Assembly: GCA_964036195.1 (NCBI GenBank)
Contig: OZ038457.1
Coordinates: 19,495,147 to 19,559,146, forward strand
Direction of reading: 5' to 3'
Length of the DNA: 64,000 nt
From: Sphaerolaimus hirsutus
Taxonomy: Eukaryota; Nematoda; Chromadorea; Monhysterida; Sphaerolaimidae
Below the pieces are notes generated by a model that was given only the letters and a program-made list of their open reading frames with translations, did no database searches and had not been told where the DNA came from. The first letter of the stretch is position 1. Each line of letters begins with the position of its first letter. A program made the translations under genes and the position numbers. Positions 31,801 to 41,254 of this stretch are shown in pieces.

Positions 31801-34800
31801 GTCCATGACACCCTATACGCTGTTTTCACAGTTGTTTTTCTACTTTCGACCACCACGAAAACCGTCGCTTCACCCTGCAAATCAAATCCGAGTTGGACGC
31901 CGCCCTGCCGATAATATGATAGGCGGCCGGCGCGCCATTGTTCGCGTACGGCTCGCTGGTCAACAGCACCGTGTGCGTGGTGCCCGGCGCCGCGTCCAAC
32001 AACAGCGGCGTGCGGTGCCGGTGCGGCCGCAGTCTGGCCATGCACAGGTCCTGGTACATGCTCGTGGTGATCACCATTGCGGCCGGTGGCGGCGCCGCGG
32101 CGCGGCGGTGATAAGACGCTCGGTCGAGTGGGTTCGACTGCGCGCGGCTGGGAGTGACGCGCGGCTGGTCTCGCTCCGTCGAGGGTCAAGTGGCCTCGAT
32201 TATCAGCACCGGGCGGATGTGTCGCCGTCGGCCGGCCGTCGCTGGCGTCCGCGCGCGTCCCATCTCCGTGTTCGACCCAAGTTCGGCAATGCGCGTTTTA
32301 TCGTCGATCGACCGCGCGCATGTCAAGGGTGTAGGCGGGTAGTGATTTGGTGGTGCAGCGGCAATGTCCGAGTTCTGACTTCCGAATGTGTGATCCGAAT
32401 CCGCTGGCTTATTGGCGGGTTGTCAAAAAAAAGTAAACAGTGCGTTAGCTGTGCCACGGTCGCTGCGCAACTTTTCCGGTGCGCTTGTCTAGTGGGACGT
32501 TTCTGACGTCGAGGGGGGGGGGTCACGCTCGTGCACGAATTGGTCGACGCGTGTGATTCGACTGCGCGGCTACGAGTTTGTCGTGCGTAAATACATAGGT
32601 ACATAAATATGTACTATATATTTCACATCAAGTGTGTGTGTACGTAGATGGTGAGTAGCTGCAGCAGTGGTTAAAAAGAGCGGCCTTAAGTGGTCGCTCG
32701 TGACACCCATCCCGCCGCACGACGGCGACTTCTTTGATGCGGTTTTTGTCGCAAACTTTCGTATACTCGCCAGTGGGCAATTGTTTAGACTGGCCCGGCG
32801 ACAGGAGCGCATGTTTTGAATGAAAAGTAGACAAAAGCGACCGGCGAAGTTGGCTTGAATTTTAGTTGATAAATATTAAGAATACCATTACCCAAAGGGG
32901 ACGAGCGCATGTAATTTACGAGGAAGGAGTTAGTAAGCATCATAACGGTGCATGCAATTGAGTGTGTAGTGCTTGTGCATGGGAAGTGATTTCATGTATG
33001 ACACTAAGTAACTGTCGTACACAAAAAAAGACATTCAAACTGTCTTAATTTCTTAGTTTCTTTCTTAATTTCTTATCAACAAGAAAAAGGTTGAAAATAT
33101 GAAAGTACACGCATCTGCGACACAGACTCACTTTGATGTCAACTGTGCTCGACGATGACTCCGTTTCTGTCAACTCATCAGTTGACGGGTCACTATTAGA
33201 CTCCATAAGCGCCGCGTACTAAATAATTCACTGATAATTAAGGCTATCCTGGAGCCATGGCTTTCGCACAACAACCGCATTCGAAGTTGCTTAGCATTTT
33301 ATAGATCGCGTGGTAATTAGGTATGTAATTAGTGAGATTAGATGTGCATTTATGGTAGACAAATAAAATTTGGGTGTTGATTAATTTGATCATTGATAAA
33401 AGGTAAAAAATAGTAAATGTCAACGTGAAGCATGATTTTGATGCTTCGATAAAACGGATATAGGTACATATAAATGTTGCCGATTCTCTACGCACTGCGC
33501 CACTCTCAAAAGTGGTCGCTCTGATGAGTATTTCATTGTTTGTTATTCCGAAAGGTGCAAAAAAGTGTGCGGAGCGAATGAATTTGTATAGGTAAGTAAA
33601 CAATAAGAAAAACAAGTGCTGGATGTGCAGATCGGGAATTCTGATCATCGGGAAAAAATCGCCAGTTTTCATGCGCTGCTGGCAGCGAGCGACAATATTG
33701 CCGTCGCATTAGACTGGCACACTTTTCAAGTGTCCCCACCCACAAATGTCTTGTTCCATTTTAGTTTGACATAAAAGAATCCGAAATAAAATATTTAGGT
33801 AAAATATCCACGGTGCGCTCAGCAGCATACTTTTCAATGGGTGGATGACGGTTTTTTATGGTGTTCATGCACTGTTCAGAAGGCAACAATAGCCGTTTGT
33901 TTGCAACAATAGCCGATATGCATCGATCAAATGCTTATTTACTTGGTAGCCATGCTTCTCTGCATTGGAGCATAACCAGAACAATGCTTAATACGGGCCT
34001 GTGCCTGTTGGCATGTACGTAAACCATTTGGCATGTAGACAATGGATCAAGTGTTTCCGAGATTTTGACCCTCGCGGGGTCTTGATAGGTACGAAATCCC
34101 TTCTCCGGAAATATAAAAAAAAGCTGAAAAAAAATTCTGGGGGCTGGCTGGAGCAAAGGCATGATATAGGTATAATGGCAAAATTGACAACATGGAGCAA
34201 ATTTAGCGATCTTGAGTAAAAATTGTGGCTAAAATTGTTCAAAGTTTGCTTCACACAGATACCTAGATAGTTGAGCGATTTGTGGAGGGCTCAGGTGATA
34301 GTAGCCCCGGGATAGAAAGATAGCTGCGCAGCCCTTCGCCATGAGAACCCCGCAACGGTCTACATGCCAAGCGGTTCACATGCCAAGCGAGTGTACGTCG
34401 CTTAGGGGCTTAATACCAGATTACTGACTATTATGCACGGTAGTGTACTTGAAAAAAGTGTTCAGACACACAACACTTTTTAAAACACAAATAATGTACG
34501 GCAAGTGTATAATTCCCAAAATTGCAATTTCGGAATCGAAATTCCACACCTCAAACCCACTACTCACCCTGCCCCTACTCTCAAACTCATAAGCGGACTT
34601 GAGGTCGTCCTCATCGTGCAGCCACATAGCCGTCATATTGGGCATGCTGTGTCTTCGCTTTGGCCGGCCCCTCCTGTGCTTGCCGCGCCGTCTGGCGCCG
34701 CGCTCGCTGTTCTCACTTTGACTCGGCAGGTCGGTTTCGATTGTCCGCCGCCGCCGGTCCCCTTTGCCTCTGCGGTCGCTTTTGTGCCTCCTGGAGCCAG

Positions 34801-36803
34801 TCAAGGGCCATGTGAAGTGTCCTGTAGAATGTCAAATGTCATGTAAAGTGTCTAAAGTCATGTAAAATGCCCTGGAAAAAGGCAAACGTACGTTTGCCAT
34901 TTTCCAGGGCCTTTTACATGACTTTGGACACTTTGCATGACATTGGACATTTTACAGGACACTTCACATGGTCTGGGACCGGCACCTGGAGACGGACGTG
35001 TCCTCGTCGGAGGGGCCCGACCCGTTGTCACCCGACGTCAAGTCGCGCTGCCGCGGCGGCGAAGCGGTTGCTTGCTGGGCGCGCCGCTGCGCGTGTGACC
35101 GCTTTACGAAGCGGCGACGTTTTTGCCTGCGGCGGGAGGAGTGAATCGTTTGGGGCTGATTTTTCAGTGACCTAATAAGAACTTGAATCATTCGTCGGAA
35201 TACTAAATCAACAATTCAAGTACTGAAATCAATGTTAGTGAACTCTAGTTGGAAGAAAACATATATTAGGTAGGTAAATATTTACAAAATCAATACTTAA
35301 AACGTTTTTTTGTGAATGTTAAATTTTGTAAAAAGTTCCCTATCCATCAGCGTGAGGGGGGTATTCGAGGAGGCGTGGAGATATTTTAACCACACGCTCA
35401 CAAATGGGGGATTTATCCGATGGGTGGTTATTCGAGGATATAAGGTATCTGAGAATGCATTGCACTACGTTGCAGTAGTTAGTGCACTGCAAGCTAAAAT
35501 CCGATTTCATTTCACCCACCTTTGTCTATGCGCGTGTTCACCACCATCTACCAGCTCATCAGCCACGCTATTTTCATGCCTGGATACATTCCTTCTGTTC
35601 AACGATCTCAGGTACCTCTTGCCCAATCTTTCCAGCAAATCGTGCATGGTCATCTGCGCCAACCCGCCGGTGGACTGCCTGCTGTTGGTGTTGTCGTTGG
35701 TGCTATTGGCGGCGTTTTCAGTCCCATTTGGGTTGGTGACTGTGCTGTTCGAGTTGACTGGCAAAAAAGTGTTCGGGTTGCGCGAGGCCGCCTTTGATTG
35801 CGGCTGGAAGTTTGGCGGCAACGCGACGTTTTGAGTGCCGCCCCGGTTTATCTGCGCGCGCACCGGCGTCTCGATGTTGCCGCGCGTCCTTTGACTGCGA
35901 CATTGGGCCCGATTTTAGGGATGCGGCGATGTTATCTTTTTGACAAATATGCATTTGTTGCGCAGCCTTTGCCCTCCAAACACTTCGCGGATGAACATTG
36001 ACCCCCAAATCCGAATTTTACGCCCACTTCAACTGCGCAAGTCGCCACTCGACTGCGCAATTTAATAGTGGACGCGCGAATCAAAAAAATTAAAACCTTG
36101 AGCGAACTCACTTCCTCATCGGCACATTGGGCGGGTTTGGTGGTGGGCCCACTGGCGGCGGCGGCGGTCCATTATTACTGCCGCCGGCGCCAGCGCCATT
36201 CACCGGGCCTCTTGGCGCCTGGGCGCCTGGCGCCATAGTGCCCGGCGCCATAGCGACGCTATTTATTTGCCTCGGTGCGCCGAGAAAAAAATCGCCGAAG
36301 CCGGCCGAGCTGGGTAGCATGGACAAGGGCTCCATGCTGATAAGATTGTTCGGCGCTTGGGCCATGGGTGCCGGCTGCCACATGCTGAAGTAGGGAGGCG
36401 CGTTTTGATAGTTCTGGTGCTGGTTGTCCAGTGGCACTGGTGGACCAGGGGGCACTCCCAGAGTCTGTAAAATGCCCTGTAAAATGTCAAATTTCATGCA
36501 AAGTGTCAAAAGTCATGTAAAATGCCCTGCAAAGTGGCAAACCTCCGTTTGCCATTTTGCGGGACATTTTTCTATGACTTTAGACACTTTGCATGACATT
36601 TGACATTTGACAGGGCATTTTACAGGTTTTGGGAGTGGCACCAGGCGCCGCACGATTGAATGGCGTGTAAATGGCGTTCTGCTGTTGGCTGGCCGGTGGC
36701 TGCATTTGCCCTGTTGAAGGTTGATGCACAGCGGGCTGGTTAGAGTAGCTGAGAAAATTGTACGGCGCCCCATCGTAGTTGTACATCTTGGTGTCCGGTT
36801 GAC
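25806..36803 (-). CDS. unrecognised single-pass membrane protein, at least 14 exons, 5' end missing
   Basis: Exons in transcription order: 36642-36803, 36112-36454, 35520-35894, 34986-35126, 34568-34790, 32644-32789, 31874-32060, 31202-31350, 30709-30842, 29050-29275, 28320-28531, 27723-27874, 27228-27523, 25806-25992 (stop TGA). Every junction phase agrees, giving about 977 codons without a stop. Order of parts: Pro/Gln/Asn-rich N-part (PPPPPVGPPP); very basic stretch with RRRR, RRGKHRR and PKRRHS; a Cys-containing segment (32644-32789, RRDGC and NHCCSY); a second segment with DLCMARLRP; His-rich and Ser/Thr-rich linker with NNSNASG; one hydrophobic helix (about 29063-29135); and a tail of about 300 residues with ERWWIRNG and DPRFDLAKLIKRP. 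No family recognised. The paired basic sites before Cys clusters could suit a processed membrane-bound ligand, but that is speculation. Ordinary introns use GTGAGT; three are introners. Confidence 0.85.
26035..26893. mobile_element. 859 bp element with perfect 16 bp terminal inverted repeats
   Basis: GTATATACCAGAGTTG at 26035-26050 and CAACTCTGGTATATAC at 26878-26893 are exact inverted repeats. Both ends continue into TTTACGTTTACG and AAATACC low-complexity sequence. It lies in the last intron of the convergent gene and contains an introner-family copy (26487-26676). It is the best preserved member of the AGAGTTG family. Confidence 0.8.
26487..26676 (+). mobile_element. introner-family copy nested in another element
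   Basis: Donor-type tip GTGCCACTCCCAGACCATG and acceptor-type tip GTCTGGGACTCCCCCAG are both intact and oriented plus, opposite to the gene whose intron holds it. It shows that the family also inserts where it need not be spliced as an intron. Confidence 0.85.
27524..27722 (-). mobile_element. introner in the minus-strand membrane-protein gene
   Basis: On the minus strand it starts GTGCCAGTCTCGGACACTG after a GATCAG codon pair and ends GTGTCCGTGACTGCCCCCAG before GCGCCGGAC. It is a phase 0, in-frame intron. The centre holds the typical GGCAAACGTA hairpin. Confidence 0.95.
28562..28833. mobile_element. short GGCGC-palindrome element
   Basis: TAGTGATGTAAAA and TTTTACATCACTA ends enclose 272 bp made almost only of GGCGCTTGGCGCC- and GCGCTAGCGCC-like units. 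The flanking 8-mers (TGTGAGAG and CTAGAGAG) are only a partial match, so the duplication is unclear. Same family as 13219-14209. Confidence 0.8.
28956..29049 (-). repeat. partial introner in an intron of the membrane-protein gene
   Basis: Contains GTGGCACTCCCAGACCCTGT and TAAAATG motifs of one arm only. The intron starts with an ordinary GTGAGT donor next to exon 29050-29275, so this is a truncated copy or one captured by an existing intron. Confidence 0.55.
29396..29801. mobile_element. foldback element with TAAAGCGGCGTTTACAC ends
   Basis: Left TAAAGCGGCGTTTACAC, right GTGTAAACGCCGCTTTA. Nested inner palindromes include GTTCGGTTTTCGTTTTGAAA and the repeated GCCAATTTGCAGATAAT segment. No coding content; it lies in an intron of the convergent gene. 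Confidence 0.8.
30120..30268. repeat. tRNA-containing repeat unit, copy 1
   Basis: About 149 bp reading AGAAAGAGTGCAAAATTGCA ... CAATGCCCTTAACA. It is repeated almost base for base 307 bp to the right (30427-30575). Besides the tRNA it includes 55 bp of 5' flanking DNA with CTCACTATTAGGGGCTGACA. Confidence 0.9.
30142..30213 (-). tRNA. tRNA-Arg (anticodon TCT), copy 1
   Basis: 72 nt cloverleaf on the minus strand: acceptor GCCTCTG with CTGAGGC (one T-T mismatch at the sixth pair), D-loop AGTGGTTA, anticodon stem CTCGT/ACGAG around GTTCTAT, T arm GCGGG-TTCGATT-CCCGC. Anticodon TCT decodes AGA. The B box GGTTCGATTCC is perfect; no intron and no encoded CCA. It lies inside an intron of the convergent gene. 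Confidence 0.9.
30427..30575. repeat. tRNA-containing repeat unit, copy 2
   Basis: Second copy of the unit at 30120-30268, in the same orientation. The 158 bp spacer between the units is not repeated. Confidence 0.9.
30449..30520 (-). tRNA. tRNA-Arg (anticodon TCT), copy 2
   Basis: Identical in sequence to the copy at 30142-30213, including the single acceptor-stem mismatch. Both could be functional, or both could be part of a dispersed tRNA-derived unit. Confidence 0.9.
34791..34985 (-). mobile_element. introner in the basic region of the membrane-protein gene
   Basis: On the minus strand the donor tip GTGCCGGTCCCAGACCATG follows TCCAG and the acceptor tip CCCTTGACTGGCTCCAG precedes GAGGCAC. 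Splicing is phase 2 and restores a Ser-Arg-Arg-His reading. The acceptor tip keeps GGC-CC, closer to a perfect inverted repeat of the donor tip than the other copies. Confidence 0.95.
36455..36641 (-). mobile_element. introner in the Pro-rich region of the membrane-protein gene
   Basis: On the minus strand the donor tip is GTGCCACTCCCAAAACCTG; the right tip is CTG-type, but GACTG is changed to GAGTG, so an AG lies nine bases inside the end. That AG (36455-36456) gives a phase 1 in-frame join within a Pro-rich stretch. It is the same arrangement as introner 1 of the GPCR gene. Confidence 0.9.
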
Positions 36804-38589
36804 CTACGATTGGGTATCCATTCAGGTTTGACCCGAGTTTTACATGAGCCAATAAAAATACTGTGTATACATCGCGGTTTAAAAAAATGAAACCTGCGAG
36901 AAGAAAACTGTCTAAATATGAACACCGTTCAACATGGAAAATTCTACGTTCTACATGGATGACCCGCAAAATTAAAACAGCCTCAGCTATTGATAACGTG
37001 TATCAGCGACAACGCGCACAAACATTTGGGTTGCGCAACAGACAATCGAATTGGGGCGGCGCAGTTTATCGGGGGGTCTCCGAAAGTAAACACAGTTCGT
37101 GACATAGGCGTGCCCTATCGGCGGGCCGCGGCCACTTATAAGCGACCTAATTTGCTTATTGTTAAACGATGATATTTCATTATTTTTATCATTGGACGTG
37201 AAAAAAACGCACTTTAATGTTGCGCAAAACACGCGATGCTGCCGTGTGGGCCACGTTTGTTTGATTATAAATATATAAATTGCGCCACTTTTGTTGTTGA
37301 ATGATATTGATAAAAGTGCATCACTGTGATGGAATTGGTTTGGAATAGATGGGCGAACTGAAATTTGTTTGTTTGAGGCCACGTAGCAGCGCTATGATTG
37401 AGTGTGATGTGATGCGAATATTTTTATTTGCACCTGCATGATCGAGTTATCGAGTTCTTACTCAATATGTAAAAACTTCAACGTTTTTTTCTTCAAAAAA
37501 ACATGTGGATTTTAAGTGCTGGGAAACGCTTTGGGTAATGGTTAACCTCAATTTACACTGATTTCACTTCAAGCCAACACGTAAAATTGTGTTACTTGAA
37601 ACAACCTGAAAAACTGTTTGTTGTACAAGTTTCTTCATAATTCTTTACGTATTCACCACGCGGAATAAAATTTCTCAACTATTTTCACAGTGAACACAGG
37701 CAAACCGTTCAAAAAAATCAGAACTACCTCACTCAAATAGACCCAAATTCCAGATAATCAGGTCACCTTAATATAAATGCAAAGTATGCACACATAAATA
37801 TTTAGGTATACGGGTACGCAAATATTTATGGTTTTGAAATGTCGTACCATGCGGCTGAAAGCATGTACTCTAAATCCTCGAATAAGTCCCCTGGCCCCAG
37901 ATTTAATTGGGCAGATTATCCCTGAGAGGGAGGACATGACGGGCGTGTCTGGCAATTCGAGATTTAATTGGACAGGCATGCCCTCGCCCGCCCGCACGCC
38001 CCTTTTTTGCCCAGAACCGCTCAAATTCACTCCATTTTGAAAACTGTGACCTTCATAATCGTTATTCTCATTGTTATACATTGTTATATACTTATTTTTA
38101 TATATTTAAGGCGATTTCAAAATGTTTGGCCAGCTGCCAAGACGTATCTCCGATTTTCCTTTTTATTTTCGGGAGTAAAATCCCTACTGACCCGCCCGTC
38201 GCGCCAGGCACCTGACAAACGCCGCCAGACTGCCAGACAAATCGAGATTTAATTGCGTGCCGGGCGGCAGCTGTCAGGCGCCTGGCGCGACGGGCGGGTC
38301 GGGCGGGATTTTACTCCCGAAAAGAAAAAGAAAAATCGGAGATACGTCTTATGAAAACTTGGCAGCCGGCCGAAAATTTCGAAATCACCATAAATATAGA
38401 AAAATTGACCAAAAATAGGTATATAATGATGTATAACGATGAGAATAGCGATTATGATGGTCACAGTTTTCAAAATGGAGCGAATTTGAGCAATTTTGGG
38501 CAAAAAATGGGGGGGGGGAAATCGATCATAATTTGCTACACGTAAATAGATTGTTGCAGAGCGATTTGGGGGAGGGGGGGTTCAGGAGA

Positions 38590-39030
38590 TACCGTATTAC
38601 CTCGAAATACCCCCATGGGGGTTTATTATTTCGCCAGCAAAATTTGAGGGGGGGTTAATTCGAGGGGGGGGGTTTATTCGAGGGTTTTTTTTTATTATTT
38701 CGTCAGAAATTTTCGTTAGGATCGTAGTAAATAGTAGGCATTTGCGTACCCAAAATAGATAATAAATGTGTCCAAACAGGATATATTTGGACATAAAAAC
38801 ATAGATAGCTACACAAACTACTCTATGTGTAGCTGCAATGCAAATTAACAGTAATATACATTATGTACATTGCGTACATGACGTATTTATTATGTACATG
38901 AAGTACATCATTCCGAAGGGGGGGGTATTTCGAGGGGGGGTTTATTATTTCCCCAGCCCGTTTTGAGGGGGGGGGGGGTTAATTCGAGGGGGGTTAATTC
39001 AAGGGGGGGATAATTCGAGGTAATACGGTA
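38590..39030. mobile_element. CGTATTACCTCGAAATACC foldback element
   Basis: The left end ATACCGTATTACCTCGAAATA pairs with the right end AATTCGAGGTAATACGGTA; long G runs (up to 12) with TTTATT fill the interior. Confidence 0.65.
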
Positions 39031-39072
39031 GTTGCGGAAAAATTTGCCTCGGGATAGATAGCTGATCGGCAT

Positions 39073-39200
39073 CCGGGAGCTGCCCCAGACCCTGTACAAA
39101 ACCCTGTAAAGTGTAAAATTCCCTGTAGAATGTCATGTGTCGTGTAAAAAACCCTGTAAAATGTAAAATGTCATGTAAAAGACCCTGTCAAATGTCTGAT
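39073..39200 (+). repeat. one-armed introner-related repeat
   Basis: Contains CTGCCCCAGACCCTGTACAA followed by several CCCTGTAAAATGT units and TGTCATGTAAAAGACCCTGT, that is, only the left-arm type of sequence. The opposite arm is absent. Confidence 0.5.
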
Positions 39201-40078
39201 GTAATGGAACACCTTAAAAATTGCCAATGTATTGTATTTTTTTCTTGTATACATTGTATTTTTTAAACATGGACGATAAAAATCAACGTTTGTGACGATG
39301 ATTTTTGCGATTTTCAACGTTTTTAATTACATCTGACATCCTCAGATGTTTTTTTTATCTAAACTTTTAATTACAATCATGCAAAATTGCCCACCCTGCA
39401 CCTCTGGGGCTGCAGGGCAGAATATCCTTTTCCTTTTTTATTCTGCCCGGCAGACGTGCAATTGTCCTTGCAATTAAATCTCGTTTTCCATTTTTCGGGC
39501 AAATCTGGCACAGTGAGGGCACGTCTGGCAGGCGCTTGGTCGTGTCAGGTGCCTGGCAGGCGTGACGGGCGTGTCAGGTGCCAGGCAGGGAGGGCAAAAA
39601 TTTGTCTGCCCAATTAAATCTGGGGCCAGGGGAATTATTTTTTCGTCAGAGTTTTTGAGGGGGGAGTTTTTGAAGGGGGGGGGGGTTATTCAAGGATTTA
39701 CGGTAACATAAAATTGGTAATTGAGTTTTGGGATTTGAAGCGTGAACGATATCACGTATAAAGTACCTATCACCGTCAACCACAAAAATCCTAGGTATTT
39801 ACCTATATCCAATCCGATAAAAATGATCTGATTTGATTTGGTCCTTCAGTCACTAAACACACTATCTTTTACCATCTTTAGGTAAATACATTACCTAATT
39901 TCTTTTACCTAAAGTTTATCTTGTAACACCACATCGTTTGGCCATGTAAATATCATCGGTACGAGAGAGTTCTTGAACGAATAAGGACCAGTATACGCGT
40001 ATCGGGAATTGGTACGCATCCAAATGTGAAATTTGGTCAAAAAAGTAATGTAAACATTTGTGAACTCTATCCGGTTGG

Positions 40079-41170
40079 TGTAAAATAATATGGCACTTGT
40101 TGAGTTGACTTGTGAACGAGCTCCTATTCCTAACCGAGGAAGAGGACGAATGTGAACGTATGAAGTTTGACGTGAAGCGTCGTCTCTTAGTTGACATTCC
40201 GTTATTTTATCAAATGTGATTAGTTGAGTTGAAGTGAATTGACGTGAGTTAGTGTGAAGTGAATTTAGATTGTTTACAAAAGGTTTTGACAAACGTTTTT
40301 ATTTAGACAACTAAATACAAAGAAATAAGTGTAAATAAAATATACGTAAATAAGGGAATTAATTTACAACTAAATTAATTACTTAAATGAGACGTAAAAG
40401 AAGCTCAAATTACCAGAGAAATAAGGCAATTTAAAGTAGGCACTTAATTACGACTAAAGGCAATAATTAAGTGGCGCGGTTGTGAACAAAGCACCTCAAA
40501 CAGTGCGGATGTGAATAAAGCACTGAGGTGACTTAAAGCACCAAGGGTTAAAACTTAGCACCAAAAAATAAGCGACTTAATAAAAGTGACAACGGCGCTT
40601 ATTTAGATCCTAGGAAGAGATTCGTGTGAAGTTGACGAGGTTGCAAACACTGCCGATTTTAGCTGTGAAATCGGCTTTTAAGGGCCAGACCGATGGCGAC
40701 TGGCTTGGCGCCAATCGGTCGGCTCTAATCTCCGATTTTTACCCAACATTTCCAATTGTGAAATATCAACTCTTGCCCGCTCGCTTCTCCGATGAAAAGC
40801 GAGCTAAACTGGCAAGATAGTGAAAATGTGAGACAAGCCAGACAGCATTTGAAATGGCGCGCGGGCCCGGCCCCTCGCTTGGGGCGGGCCCACCGCTTAA
40901 CATAAACATGTCGGCGTATTTGCGTGCCGCTTGTCAAGGAAATGTGGCGGAATGTGAGCAATGACTAAGATCTAAATATGTGAGCAACGTAAAGGGCACG
41001 TTGTAAACATGATCGCTTGAGATATTAAATGGTGAATATTGAGATGTTAAAAAGGTGGAATGTGAATTGAAATGGAATATTGATAAATTGAATTAACTAA
41101 AAATATAAAAGCGAACATAAGAACGTCAACTTAAATATTAAAGTTTTACATTTTACGATAATGTTACACA
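40079..41170 (-). repeat. BEL/Pao LTR (3' LTR of the minus-strand half)
   Basis: 1092 bp, starting TGTGTAACAT and ending ATTATTTTACA when read on the minus strand. It is a near-identical inverted copy of 45911-47002, with scattered single-base differences. Env and integrase sequences lie upstream on the same strand, which makes this the 3' LTR. Confidence 0.88.
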
Positions 41171-41254
41171 CTCCCGAAACTAGAATAAAAATTAAATCTA
41201 ATTTAATTTTATCTCAGCCAATCTCGGCAATTGATGTGAAACAAAAATCAAAAA

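Larger units (their letters stand above)
36804..40078. other. intergenic or 5' intron region, repeats only
   Basis: The missing 5' exons of the minus-strand membrane-protein gene may lie here but I cannot identify them. A composite inverted structure runs from about 37870 (AAATCCTCGAATAAGTCCCC, GGCCCCAGATTTAATTGGGC) to about 39705 (GCCCAATTAAATCTGGGGCC, TTCAAGGATTTACGG). It encloses another palindrome near 38030-38500 and the CGTATTACC element at 38590-39030. Confidence 0.5.

Noticed and set aside
32323..32604. Extra exons between 32100 and 32600 of the minus-strand gene
   Set aside because: The exon at 32644-32789 joins in phase directly to 31874-32060; nothing in between is needed, and the GC-rich frames there lack matching splice phases.
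39900..40292. Minus-strand frame at the left edge of the retroelement LTR
   Set aside because: Most of it lies across the LTR boundary and has no domain; it is probably chance coding in AT-rich flank plus LTR.
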